A stretch of DNA of 64,000 nucleotides, taken from contig OY727099.1 of NCBI GenBank assembly GCA_963402885.1, positions 17,007,001 to 17,071,000 on the forward strand, read 5' to 3'. The notes beneath the pieces are model-generated. The model saw only the letters and a list, made by a program, of their open reading frames with translations. It did no database searches and was not told the DNA's origin. The translations under genes were made by a program, and so were the position numbers. This document shows positions 13,132 through 25,883 of the stretch, one piece after another (within the stretch, counting starts at the first letter, position 1; the number at the start of each line of letters is the position of its first letter). The stretch is from Antedon bifida. Taxonomy: Eukaryota; Echinodermata; Crinoidea; Comatulida; Antedonidae.

Positions 13132-15730
13132 CTAAAACGTCTCCAAATACGATATTAAGCTATTGTATGCACTTTGATGTTTTTGTGTGAAAAGTTTTTT
13201 CGAAATGCACAAAATTGTCTAAAACGTCTCAAAATGCGATTTGGAACTCTTTTGTGCACTTTGATGTTTTTGTGTAACCAAGTTTCATCGAAATGCACAA
13301 AATGGTCTAAAACGTCTCCAAATGCGATTTGAAGCTATTTTGTGCACTTTAATGTTTTGTGTGAAAAGTTTTATCGAAATGCTCAAAATTGTCTAAAACG
13401 GTTTCAAATGTGATTTTAAGCACTTTGATATTTTTGTGTAATCAAGTTTTTTCGAAATGCACAAAATGGTCTAAAACGTCTCCAAATGCGATTTGAAGCT
13501 ATTTTGTGCACTTTGATGTTTTGTGTAATGAAACGCACAAAATGGTCTAAAACGTCTCCAAATGCGATTTGAAGCTATTTTGTGCACTTTGTTGTTTTGT
13601 GTGAAAAGTTTCATTGAAATTCACAAAATGGTCTAAAACGTCTCCAAATACGATATTAAGCTATTGTATGCACTTTGATGTTTTTGTGTGAAAAGTTTTT
13701 TCGAAATTCACAAAATGGTCTAAAACGTCTCCAAATGCGATTTGGAACTCTTTTGTGCACTTTGATGTTTTGTGTAATGAAACGCACAAAATGGTCTAAA
13801 ACGTCTCCAAATACGATAATAAGCTGTTGTATGAACATTGATGTTTTTGTGTGAAAAGTTTCATCGAAATGCACAAAATGGTCTAAAACGTCTCCAAATA
13901 CGATATTAAGCTATAGTATGCACTTTATTGTTTTTTTTGTGAAAAGTTTTATCGAAATGCACAAAATGGTCTAAAACGTCTCCAAATGCGATTTGAAGCT
14001 ATTTTTTGCACTTTGATGTTTTGTGTGAAAAGTTTCATCGAAATGCACAAAATGGTCTAAAACGTCTCCAAATACGATATTAAGCTATTGTATGCACTTT
14101 GATGTTTTTGTGTGAAAAGTTTTATCGAAATGCACAAAATGGTCTAAAACGTCTCCAAATGCGATTTGGAACTATTTTGTGCACTTTGATGTTTTTGTGG
14201 AACCAAGTTTCATCGAAATGCACAAAATGGTCTAAAACGTCTCCAAATGCGATTTGAAGCTATTTTGTGCATTTTAATGTTTTGTGTGAAAAGTTTTATC
14301 GAAATGCTGAAAATGGTCTAAAACGGTTTCAAATGTGATTTTAAGCACTTTGATATTTTTGTGTAATCAAGTTTTTTCGAAATGCACAAAACGGTCTAAA
14401 ACGTCTCCAAATGCGATTTGAAGCTATTTTGTGCACTTTGATGTTTTGTGTAATGAAACGCACAAAATGGTCTAAAACGTCTCCAAATGCGATTTGAAGC
14501 TATTTTGTGCACATTGATGTTTTTGTGTGAAAAGTTTCATCGAAATGCACAAAATGGTCTAAAACGTCTCCAAATACGATATTAAGCTATTGTATGCACT
14601 TTGTTGTTTTTGTGTGAAAAGTTTCATCGAAATGCACAAAATGGTCTAAAACGTATACAAATGCGATTTGAAGCTATTTTGTGCACTTTGATGTTTTGTG
14701 TTAAAAGTTTCATCGAAATGCACAAAATGGTCTAAATGTCTCCAAATACGATATTAAGCTATTGTATGCACTTTGATGTTTTTGTGTGAAAAGTTTTTTC
14801 GAAATGCACAAAATGGTCTAAAACGTCTCCAAATACGATTTGGAACTCTTTTGTGCACTTTGATGTCTTTGTGTAACCAAGTTTCATCGATATGCACAAA
14901 ATGGTCTAAAACGTCTCCAATTGCGATTTGAAGCTATTTTGTGCACTTTAATGTTTTGTGTGAAAAGTTTTATCGAAATGCTCAAAATGGTCTAAAACGG
15001 TTTCAAATGTGATTTTAAGCACTTTGATATTTTTGTTTAATCAGGTTTTTTCGAAATGCACAAAATGGTCTAAAACGTCTCCAAATGCGATTTGAAGATA
15101 TTTTATGCACATTGATGTTTTTGTGTGAAAAGTTTCATCGAAATGCACAAAATGGTCTAAAACGTCTCCAAATGCGATTTGAAGCTATTTTGTGTACTTT
15201 GATGTTTTGTGTTAAAAGTTTCATCGAAATGCACAAATTGGACTAAAACGTCTCCAAATACGATATTAAGCTATTGTATGCACTTTGATGTTTTTGTGTG
15301 AAAAGTTTTAACGAAATGCACAAAATGGTCTAAAACGTCTCCAAATCCGTTTTGAAGCTATTCTAAGCACTTTGGTGTTTTTATGTTAACAAGTTTTTTC
15401 GAAATACTCAAAATGTTCTAAAACGGTTTCAAATGTGATTTTAAGCACTTTGATGTTTTTGTGTAACTAAGTTTCATCGAAATGCACAAAATGGTCTAAA
15501 ACGTCTGCAAATGCGATTTGAAGCTATTTTGTGCACTTTGATGTTTTGTGTGAAAAGTTTCATCGAAATGCACAAAATGGTCAAAAACGTCTCCAAATAC
15601 GATAATAAGCTGTTGTATGCACATTGATGTTTTTGTGTGAAAAGGTTTATCAAAATGCACAAAATGGTCTAAAACGTCTCCAAATACGATATTAAGCTAT
15701 TGTATGCACTTTGATGTTTTTGTGTGAAAA
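13132..15730 (+). repeat. Satellite 1 higher-order repeat, copy D
   Basis: Near-identical continuation of copy C at a constant 3056-bp offset from 13132 until about 15730, where the monomer order departs (TTTTTTCGAAATGC instead of the TTTCATCGAAATGC and GTATACAAATG of copy C). The right-hand part of the repeat is therefore missing or replaced. Confidence 0.82.
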
Positions 15731-18700
15731 GTTTTTTCGAAATGCACAAAATGGTTTAAAACGTCTCCAAATGCGATTTGAAGCTATTTTGTACACTTTT
15801 ATGTTTTGTGTGAAAAGTTTCATCGAAATGCACAAAATGGTCTAAAACGTCTCCAAAATACGATATTAAGCTATTGTATGCACTTTGATGTTTTTGTGTG
15901 AAAAGTTTTTTCGAAATGCACAAAATGGTCTAAAACGTCTCCAAATGCGATTTGGAACTCTTTTGTGCACTTTGATGTTTTTGTGTAACCAAGTTTCATC
16001 GAAATGCACAAAATGGTCTAAAACGTCTGCAAATGCGATTTGAAGATATTTTATGCACTTTGATGGTTTTGTGTGAAAAGTTTCATCGAAATGCACAAAA
16101 TGGTCAAAACCGTCTCCAAATACGATAATAAGCTGTTGTATGCACATTGATGTTTTTGTGTGAAAAGTTTCATCGAAATGCAAAAAATGGTCTAAAACGT
16201 CTCCAAATACTATATTAAGCTATTGTATGCACTTTGTTGTTTTTGTGTGAAAAGTTTCATCGAAATGCACAAAATGGTCTAAAACGTCTCCAAATGCGAT
16301 TTGAAGCTATTTTATGCACTTTTATATTTTGTGTGAAAAGTTTCATCGAAATGCACAAAATGGTCTAAAACGTCTCCAAATACGATATTAAGCTATTGTA
16401 TGCACTTTGATGTTTTTGTGTGAAAAGTTTTTTCCAAATGCACAAAATGGTCTAAAACGTCTCCAAATGCGATTTGGAACTCTTTTGTGCACTTTGATGT
16501 TTTTGTGTAACCAAGTTTCATCGAAATGCACAAAATGGTCTAAAACGTCTCCAAATGCGATTTGAAGGTATTCTAAGCACTTTGGTGTTTTTATGTTAAC
16601 AATTTTTTTCAAAATGCTCAAAATGTTCTAAAACGGTTTCAAATGTGATTTTAAGCACTTTGATGTTTTTGTGTAATCAAGTTTCATCGAAATGCACAAA
16701 ATGGTCTAAATCGTCTCCAAATGCGATTTGAAGCTATTTTGTGCACTTTGATGTTTTGTGTGAAAAGTTTCATCGAAATGCACAAAATGGTTTAAAACGT
16801 CTCCAAATACGATAATAAGCTGTTGTATGCACATTGATGTTTTTGTGTGAAAAGTTTCATCGAAATGCACAAAATGGTCTAAAACGTCTCCAAATGCGAT
16901 TTGAAGCTATTTTATGCACTTTTATGTTTTGTGTGAAAAGTTTCATCGAAATGCACAAAATGGTCTAAAACGTCTCCAAATACGATATTAAGCTATTGTA
17001 TGCACTTTGATGTTTTTGTGTGAAAAGTTTTTTCGAAATGCAGAAAATGGTCTAAAACGTCTCCAAATGCGATTTGGAACTCTTTTGTGCACTTTGATGT
17101 TTTTGTGTAACCAAGTTTCATCGAAATGCACAAAATGGTCTAAAACGTCTCCAAATGCGATTTGAAGCTATTTTGTGCACTTTAATGCTTTGTGTGAAAA
17201 GTTTTATCGAAATGCTCAAAATGGTCTAAAACGGTTTCAAATGTGATTTTAAGCACTTTGATATTTTTGTGTAATCAAGTTTTTTCGAAATGCACAAAAT
17301 GGTTTAAAACGTCTCCAAATGCGATTTGAAGCTATTTTGTGCACTTTGATGTTTTGTGTAATGAAACGCACAAAATGGTCTAAAACGTCTCCAAATGCGA
17401 TTTGAAGCTATTTTGTGCACTTTGTTGTTTTGTGTGAAAAGTTTCATCGAAATGCACAAAATTGTCTAAAAGGTCTCCAAATACGATATTAAGCTATTGT
17501 ATGCACTTTGTTGTTTTTGTGTGAAAAGTTTCATCGAAATGCTCAAAATGGTTTAAAACGTCTCCAAATCCGTTTTTAAGCTATTCTAAGCACTTTGATG
17601 TTTTGTGTTAAAAGTTTCATCGAAATGCACAAATTGGTCTAAAACGTCTCCAAATACGATATTAAGCTATTGTATGCACTTTGATGTTTTTGTGTGAAAA
17701 GTTTTAACGAAATGCACAAAATGGTCTAAAACGTCTCCAAATCCGTTTTGAAGGTATTCTAAGCACTTTGGTGTTTTTATGTTAACAAGTTTTTTCAAAA
17801 TGCTCAAAATGTTCTAAAACGGTTTCAAATGTGATTTTAAGCACTTTGATGTTTTTGTGTAATCAAGTTTCATCGAAATGCACAAAATGGTCTAAAACGT
17901 CTCCAAGTGCGATTTGAAGCTATTTTGTGCACTTTGATGTTTTGTGTGAAAAGTTTCATCGAAATGCACCAAATGGTCTAAAACGTCTCCAAATACGATA
18001 TTAAGCTATTGTATGCACTTTGATGTTTTTGTGTGAGAAGTTTTTTCGAAATGCACAAAATGGTCTAAAACGTCTCCAAATGCGATTTGGAACTCTTTTG
18101 TGCACTTTGATGTTTTTGTGTAACCAATTTTCATCGAAATGCACAAAATGGTCAAAAACTTCTCCAAATGCGATTTGAAGCTATTTTGTGCACTTTGATG
18201 TTGTGTGTGAAAAGTTTCATCGAAATGCAAAAAGTGGTCTAAAACGTCTCACAATACGATATTAAGATATTGTATGCACTTTGTTGTTTTTGTGTGAAAA
18301 GTTTCATCGAAATGCACAAAATGGTCTAAAACGTCTCCAAATGCGATTTGAAGCTATTTTGTGCACTTTGATGTTTTGTGTTAAAAGTTTCATCGAAATG
18401 CACAAAACGGTCTAAAACGTCTCCAAATACGATATTAAGGTATTGTATGCACTTTGATGTTTTTGTGTGAAAAGTTTTAACGAATTGCACAAAATGGTCT
18501 AAAACGTCTCCAAATCCGTTTTGAAGCTATTCTAAGCACTTTGGTGTTTTTATGTTAACAAGTTTTTTCGAAATGCTCAAAATGTTCTAAAACGGTTTCA
18601 AATGTGATTTGGAACTCTTTTGTCCACTTTGATGTCTTTGTGTAACCAAGTTTCATCGATATGCACAAAATGGTCTAGAACGTCTCCAAATGCGATTTGA

Positions 18701-20515
18701 AGCTATTTTGTGCACTTTAATGTTTTGTGTGAAAAGTTTTATCGAAATGCTCAAAATGGTCTAAAACGGTTTCAAATGTGATTTGAAGCACTTTGATATT
18801 TTTGTGTAATCAAGTTTTTTCGAAATGCACAAAATGGTCTAAAACGTCTCCAAATGCGATTTGAAGCTATTTTGTGCACTTTGATGTTTTGTGTAATGAA
18901 ACCCACAAAATGGTCTAAAACGTCTCCAAATGCGATTTGAAGCTATTTTGTGCACTTTGATGTTTTGTGTAATGAAACGCACAAAATGGTCTAAAACGTC
19001 TCCAAATGCGATTTGAAGCTATTTTGTGCACTTTGATGTTTTGTGTGAAAAGTTTCATCGAAATGCACAAAATGGTCTAAAACGTCTCCAAATACGATAT
19101 TAAGCTATTGTATGCACTTTGATATTTTTGTGTAATCAAGTTTCATCGAAATGCACAAAATGGTCTAAAACGTCTCCAAATGCGATTTGAAGCTATTTTG
19201 TGCACTTTGATGTTTTTTGTGAAAAGTTTCATCGAAATGCACAAAATGATCTAAAACGTCTCAAAATACGATATTAAGCTATTGTATGCACTTTGATGTT
19301 TTTGTGTGAAAAGTTTTTTCGAAATGCTCAAAATGGTCTAAAACGTCGCCAAATGCGATTTGGAGCTCTTTTGTGCACATTGATGTTTTGGGTCAAAAGT
19401 TTTATAGAAATGTTCGAAATGGTCAAAAACGGTTTCAATTGTGATTTTAAGCACTTTGATGTTTTTGTGTAACCAAGGTTCATCGAAATGTACAAAATGG
19501 TCTAAAACGTCTGCAAATGCGATTTGAAGCTATTTTGTGCACTTTAATGTTTTGTGTGAAAAGTTTTATCGAAATGCTCAAAATGGTCTAAAACGGTTTC
19601 AAATGTGATTTTAAGCAATTTGATATTTTTGTTTAATCAAGTTTCATCGAAATGCACAAAATGGTCTAAAACGTCTACAAATGCGATTTGAAGCTATTTT
19701 GTGCACTTTGATGTTTTGTGTAATGAAACGCACAAAATGGTCTAAAACGTCTCCAAATGCGATTTGAAGCTATTTTGTGCACTTTGATGTTTTGTGTAAT
19801 GAAACGCACAAAATGGTCTAAAACGTCTCCAAATGCGATTTGAAGCTATTGTATGCACTTTGTTGTTTTTGTGTGAAAAGTTTCATCGAAATGCTCAAAA
19901 TGGTTTAAAACGTCTCCAAATCCGTTTTTAAGCTATTCTAAGCACTTTGATGTTTTGTGTTAAAAGTTTCATCGAAATGCACAAATTGGTCTAAAACGTC
20001 TCCAAATACGATATAAGCTATTGTATGCACTTTGATGTTTTTGTGTGAAAAGTTTTAACGAAATGCACAAAATGGTCTAAAACGTCTCCAAATCCGTTTT
20101 GAAGGTATTCTAAGCACTTTGGTGTTTTTATGTTAACAAATTTTTACAAAATGCTCTAAATGTTCTAAAGCGGTTTCAAATGTGATTTTAAGCATTTTGA
20201 TGTTTTTGTGTAATCAAGTTTCATCGAAATGCACAAAATGGTCTAAAACGTCTCCAAATGCGATTTGAAGCTATTTTGTGCACTTTGATGTTTTGTGTGA
20301 AAAGTTTCAACGAAATGCACCAAATGGTCTAAAACGTCTCCAAATACGATATTAAGCTATTGTATGAACTTTGATGTTTTTGTGTGAAAAGTTTTTTCGA
20401 AATGCACAACATGGTCTAAAACGTCTCCAAATGCGATTTGGAACTCTTTTGTGCACTTTGATGTTTTTGTGTAACCAATTTTCATCGAAATGCACAAAAT
20501 GGTCAAAAACTTCTC

Positions 20516-23485
20516 CAAATGCGATTTGAAGCTATTTTGTGCACTTTGATGTTGTGTGTGAAAAGTTTCATCGAAATGCACAAAATGGTCTAAAACGTCT
20601 CCAAATACGATATTAAGCTATTGTATGCACTTTGATGTTTTTGAGTGAAAAGTTTTTTCGAAATGCTCAAAATGGTCTAAAACGTCTCCAAATGCGATTT
20701 GGAGCTCTTTTGTGAACTTCGATGTTTTGTGTCAAAAGTTTTATAGAAATGTTCGAAATGGTCTAAAACGGTTTCAATTGTGATTTTAAGCACTTTGATG
20801 TTTTTGTGTAACCAAGTTTCATCGAAATGTACAAAATGGTCTAAAACGTCTGCAAATGCGATTTGAAGCTATTCTGTGCACTTTAATGTTTTGTGTGAAA
20901 AGTTTTATCGAAATGCTCAAAATGGTCTAAAACGGTTTCAAATGTGATTTTAAGCAATTTGATATTTTTGTGTAATCAAGTTTCATGGAAATGCACAAAA
21001 TGGTCTAAAACGTCTTCAAGTGCGATTTGAAGCTATTTTGTGCACTTTGATGTTTTGTGTAATGAAACGAACAAAATGGTCTAAAACGTCTCCAAATGCG
21101 ATTTGAAGCTATTTTGTGCACATTGATGTTTTTGTGTGAAAAGTTTCATCGAAATGCACAAAATGGTCTAAAACGTCTCCAAATACGATATTAAGCTATT
21201 GTATGCACTTTGTTGTTTTTGTGTGAAAAGTTTCATCGAAATGCACAAAATGGTCTAAAACGTCTCCAAATGCGATTTGAAGCTATTTTGTGCACTTTTA
21301 TGTTTTGTGTGAAAAGTTTCATCGAAATGCACAAAATGGTCTAAAACGTCTCCAAATACGATATTAAGCTATTGTATGCACTTTGATGTTTTTGTGTGAA
21401 AAGTTTTTTCAAAATGCACAAAATGGTCTAAAACGTCTACAAATACGATTTGGAATTCTTTTGTGCACTTTGATGTCTTTGTGTAACCAAGTTTCATCGA
21501 TATGCACAAAATGGTCTAAAACGTCTCCAAATGCGATTTGAAGCTATTTTGTGCACTTTAATGTTTTGTGTGAAAAGTTTTATCGAAATGCTCAAAATGG
21601 TCTAAAACGGTTTCAAATGTGATTTTAAGCACTTTGATATTTTTGTTTAATCAAGTTTTTTCGAAATGCACAAAATGGTCTAAAACGTCTCCAAATGCGA
21701 TTTGAAGATATTTTATGCACATTGATGTTTTTGTGTGAAAAGTTTCATCGAAATGCACAAAATGGTCTAAAACGTCTGCAAATGCGATTTGAAGCTATTT
21801 TGTGCACTTTGATGTTTTGTGTTAAAAGTTTCATCGAAATGCACAAATTGGTCTAAAATGTCTCCAAATACGATATTAAGCTATTGTATGCACTTTGATG
21901 TTTTTGTGTGAAAAGTTTTAACGAAATGCACAAAATGGTCTAAAACGTCTCCAAATCCGTTTTGTAGGTATTCTAAGCACTTTGGTGTTTTTATGTTAAC
22001 AAGTTTTTTAGAAATGCTCAAAATGGTCTAAAACGTCTCCAAATGCGATTTGAAGCTATTTTGTGCACTTTGATGTTGTGTGTGAAAAGTTTCATCGAAA
22101 TGCACAAAATGGTCTAAAACGTCTCCAAATACGATATTAAGCTATTGTATGCACTTTGATGTTTTTGAGTGAAAAGTTTTTTCGAAATGCTCAAAATGGT
22201 CTAAAACGTCTCCAAATGCGATTTGGAGCTCTTTTGTGAACTTCGATGTTTTGTGTCAAAAGTTTTATAGAAATGTTCGAAATGGTCTAAAACGGTTTCA
22301 ATTGTGATTTTAAGCACTTTGATGTTTTTGTGTAACCAAGTTTCATCGAAATGTACAAAATGGTCTAAAACGTCTGCAAATGCGATTTGAAGCTATTCTG
22401 TGCACTTTAATGTTTTGTGTGAAAAGTTTTATCGAAATGCTCAAAATGGTCTAAAACGGTTTCAAATGTGATTTTAAGCAATTTGATATTTTTGTGTAAT
22501 CAAGTTTCATGGAAATGCACAAAATGGTCTAAAACGTCTTCAAGTGCGATTTGAAGCTATTTTGTGCACTTTGATGTTTTGTGTAATGAAACGAACAAAA
22601 TGGTCTAAAACGTCTCCAAATGCGATTTGAAGCTATTTTGTGCACATTGATGTTTTTGTGTGAAAAGTTTCATCGAAATGCACAAAATGGTCTAAAACGT
22701 CTCCAAATACGATATTAAGCTATTGTATGCACTTTGTTGTTTTTGTGTGAAAAGTTTCATCGAAATGCACAAAATGGTCTAAAACGTCTCCAAATGCGAT
22801 TTGAAGCTATTTTGTGCACTTTTATGTTTTGTGTGAAAAGTTTCATCGAAATGCACAAAATGGTCTAAAACGTCTCCAAATACGATATTAAGCTATTGTA
22901 TGCACTTTGATGTTTTTGTGTGAAAAGTTTTTTCAAAATGCACAAAATGGTCTAAAACGTCTACAAATACGATTTGGAATTCTTTTGTGCACTTTGATGT
23001 CTTTGTGTAACCAAGTTTCATCGATATGCACAAAATGGTCTAAAACGTCTCCAAATGCGATTTGAAGCTATTTTGTGCACTTTAATGTTTTGTGTGAAAA
23101 GTTTTATCGAAATGCTCAAAATGGTCTAAAACGGTTTCAAATGTGATTTTAAGCACTTTGATATTTTTGTTTAATCAAGTTTTTTCGAAATGCACAAAAT
23201 GGTCTAAAACGTCTCCAAATGCGATTTGAAGATATTTTATGCACATTGATGTTTTTGTGTGAAAAGTTTCATCGAAATGCACAAAATGGTCTAAAACGTC
23301 TGCAAATGCGATTTGAAGCTATTTTGTGCACTTTGATGTTTTGTGTTAAAAGTTTCATCGAAATGCACAAATTGGTCTAAAATGTCTCCAAATACGATAT
23401 TAAGCTATTGTATGCACTTTGATGTTTTTGTGTGAAAAGTTTTAACGAAATGCACAAAATGGTCTAAAACGTCTCCAAATCCGTT
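20516..23485 (+). repeat. Tandem 1524-bp higher-order duplication in satellite 1
   Basis: Two consecutive blocks, about 20516-22039 and 22040-23485, share the same order of rare variants at a constant 1524-bp offset. The rare variants include GATGTTGTGTGTG (20548 and 22072), GAACTTCGATG, GTCTTCAAGTGCG and TTTCATGGAAATGC. They end together at the ATCCGTTTTG monomer. The two blocks look almost identical, so this is a recent unequal exchange or amplification. Confidence 0.82.
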
Positions 23486-24113
23486 TTGAAGCTATTCTAA
23501 GCACTTTGGTGTTTTTATGTTAACAAGTTTTTTCGAAATGCTCAAAATGTTCTAAAACGGTTTCAAATGTGATTTTAAGCACTTTGATGTTTTTGTGTAA
23601 TCAAGTTTCATCGAAATGCACAAAATAGTCTAAAACGTCTCCAAATGCGATTTGAAGCTATTTTGTGCACTTTGATGTTTTGTGTGAAAAGTTTCATCGA
23701 AATGCACAAAATGGTCTAAAATGTCTCCAAATACGACATTAAGCTATTGTATGCACTTTGATGTTTTTGAGTGAAAAGTTTTTTCGAAATGCTCGAAATG
23801 GTCTAAACGGTTTCAAATGTGATTTTAAGCACTTTGATGTTTTTGTGTAACTAATTTTCATCGAAATGCACAAAATGGTCTAAAACGTCTGCAAATGCGA
23901 TTTGAAGCTATTTTGTGCACTTTAAGAGCCATTGTCTGTAAGAATCAAAGAAATATCAAAAATAGTGGCAGACTCAAAAAAATTTCTTTCAAATATTGCA
24001 CATGGCTGTATATGTGTTGAGAGAAATCAAATATGAAGTATTTTTTATTTCACACATATAGTTCCATGGCAACGGCCAAATTTGTGTTTTTGACAAATTT
24101 TGTTCTTTTTTAA

Positions 24114-24660
24114 AGATGTATTGTCCCTTGAAACACAAAAAATGAAGGTCAAAATATTCTAAATTTAAATTGCCCATATCAAGGTAATATTAAAGTTATT
24201 CACTTTAAGTCGAAAATTTGAGCCAAAAACAACAAGTTTACGTAATTAACAGGTAAATTAATTTGATTACATTTCGTCTGGAAAATCGTCATGAGCGAAA
24301 GTAAACAAAGATTTCAAACCACAAGTATGCATTATGCATGATGCTAATTAGGGATTGTTTACAACTCGTTACGGTTGAGAAGGTGTTTTTACACAGATCG
24401 CGAGGAAGTTTTAAGATTATGCATACAGAGTAGCCAAACAAGCGGGTTGCATTATGAGATATGTTTTGATCGAAAACTTTGACTGGAAGTCAAAGTTATT
24501 TTTTGAACAAGAAAACGTCTGTATTTCAGTTAAATAATTTTTTTTCCGACTAATTTTTGGTAAAAGTTAATAATTATTATGATACTTCAAAATGACCCAC
24601 TCTTTTTCGAAATATTTTATTTTTTATTTTTTTGGAATTAGTCAAAGGGACAATACATCT
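24114..24660. mobile_element. Nested 547-bp TTAA MITE
   Basis: A perfect 16-bp terminal inverted repeat, AGATGTATTGTCCCTT, starts at 24114, and its complement ends at 24660. TTAA flanks it on both sides (24110-24113 and 24661-24664). It sits within the larger TTAA element, so it is either a later insertion or part of the ancestral passenger. It has no coding capacity. Confidence 0.88.
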
Positions 24661-25317
24661 TTAAGGTTTTTTAAAATGGATATTGGTACTACTTTGATGA
24701 ACGATATTTTTGTTTTGTTCACTTAATTATAAAAAATAATTAGTGTATGCATAATAACAATGCATTGTGTACCTGTTTTATATAATTTTTTTTTTTTGAT
24801 TTCATACTTTGGAAGATACCATTTATTTAAAAAGGGGTGTTTTTCACTTTTTTTAAAATTGTTAAATGCAACTAAACTTTACTTCACCATAACGCCCAAA
24901 GTGGTGTATTTTTTTAGCTGATTTATTAGAAATAGGTAGTTCTAAGGTTTAATAATTGATTTCTAAAATAAAATACTGGGGTCATTTAAAAATCTACAAG
25001 CAGTGTTGCGAGAAACATAGGCATTTTTATAAAAAAAAAACATGGTATATTAGTAAAAACATTTTATTTTCTTTGATTATCTGATTTGAAACTCTTTGGT
25101 CAGAAAAATTCTTAATGTTTTATATAGTTCTAGTTGTGTTGTGAGAAAAAAAAACAATATTTTTAATTATAGATTCTGTAATTCCCAGTTTTATTGTCAT
25201 TTTATAGGTTATATCCTCTGGAAATTTGAATAAATTATCAGATCGTTGTGAATTTTAATCTTCTCTTATTTTGAAGCTCCTCTTTCATTTTTTTACTTCT
25301 TTTATTTGCTAACCTAA

Positions 25318-25672
25318 GCAGATCCCACATGCCCATCCACCACCACTTTCGACTACCACCCCCACCGCCCCCCTCCCTACCCCGACAATAACCACAAACA
25401 GATAAACTGCACACTTTGGTCGATCATCCACTATAGAGTGTCAAATGCATGCATTCAAGCACCACCCACACTGCCGCTACCATCGCCCAACCAATAGACG
25501 GATTCAAACTCCTCCATTCCACCCCTCCCCCTTTCTCAAAGCCCCCACCCACCCCAAGTTAAAAATTGCAATGCAAAAGATAGGACATAAAGTTAAGTTT
25601 TTAGATCCTCGCCTCCAACCCCCTAACTATTTCAAACTTCTGGATCCACCACTTTCCCCTCCCCAAAATTGA
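25318..25672. repeat. C-rich low-complexity stretch
   Basis: A strand-asymmetric stretch rich in C runs and CACC/CCACC motifs in an otherwise AT-rich element. It contains an open frame (25445-25672) rich in proline and histidine, which I treat as a by-product of the composition. Confidence 0.6.
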
Positions 25673-25883
25673 ACCAATCAAAAGTCAATGATATACTCAG
25701 GTATGTTAATGCTACATAACAAATATTGAAGCCCTGATGTGAAATTTCATTTCATTTAAGGTCAGCATGTAAAATATCACACTTTATATTAAATATTGGT
25801 TTTAAATTCTATATTTTTTTACTGTGATGGTTGGATTCAGTATTAATTATTAAGTAATAATTATCTGATAATTATTTAATTTC

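Larger units (their letters stand above)
1..23925. repeat. Satellite 1, tandem array block 1
   Basis: Head-to-tail array of AT-rich monomers of about 87 bp. Recurring landmarks are GCACTTTGATGTTTTTGTG, GAAAAGTTTCATCGAAATGC, ACAAAATGGTCTAAAACG and TCTCCAAATGCGATTTGAAGC. Spacing of the GCACTTT landmark is mostly 87-88 bp, with shorter monomers of about 76-77 bp. Monomer classes recur: 'AATACGATATTAAGC', 'ATGCGATTTGAAGC', 'ATCCGTTTTGAAGC', a short form containing TAATGAAACGCAC, and one containing GGTTTCAAATGTGATTTTAAGC. The array enters from the left window edge and is cut at 23925 by a TTAA-flanked insertion. Because 87 is divisible by three, the array gives spurious open frames of 60-105 codons on both strands. 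No gene is visible in it. Whether it is centromeric or pericentromeric cannot be judged here. Confidence 0.97.

Noticed and set aside
25445-25672. Proline/histidine-rich 75-codon ORF
   Set aside because: Explained by the C-rich low-complexity tract; no start context, homology or conserved motif.
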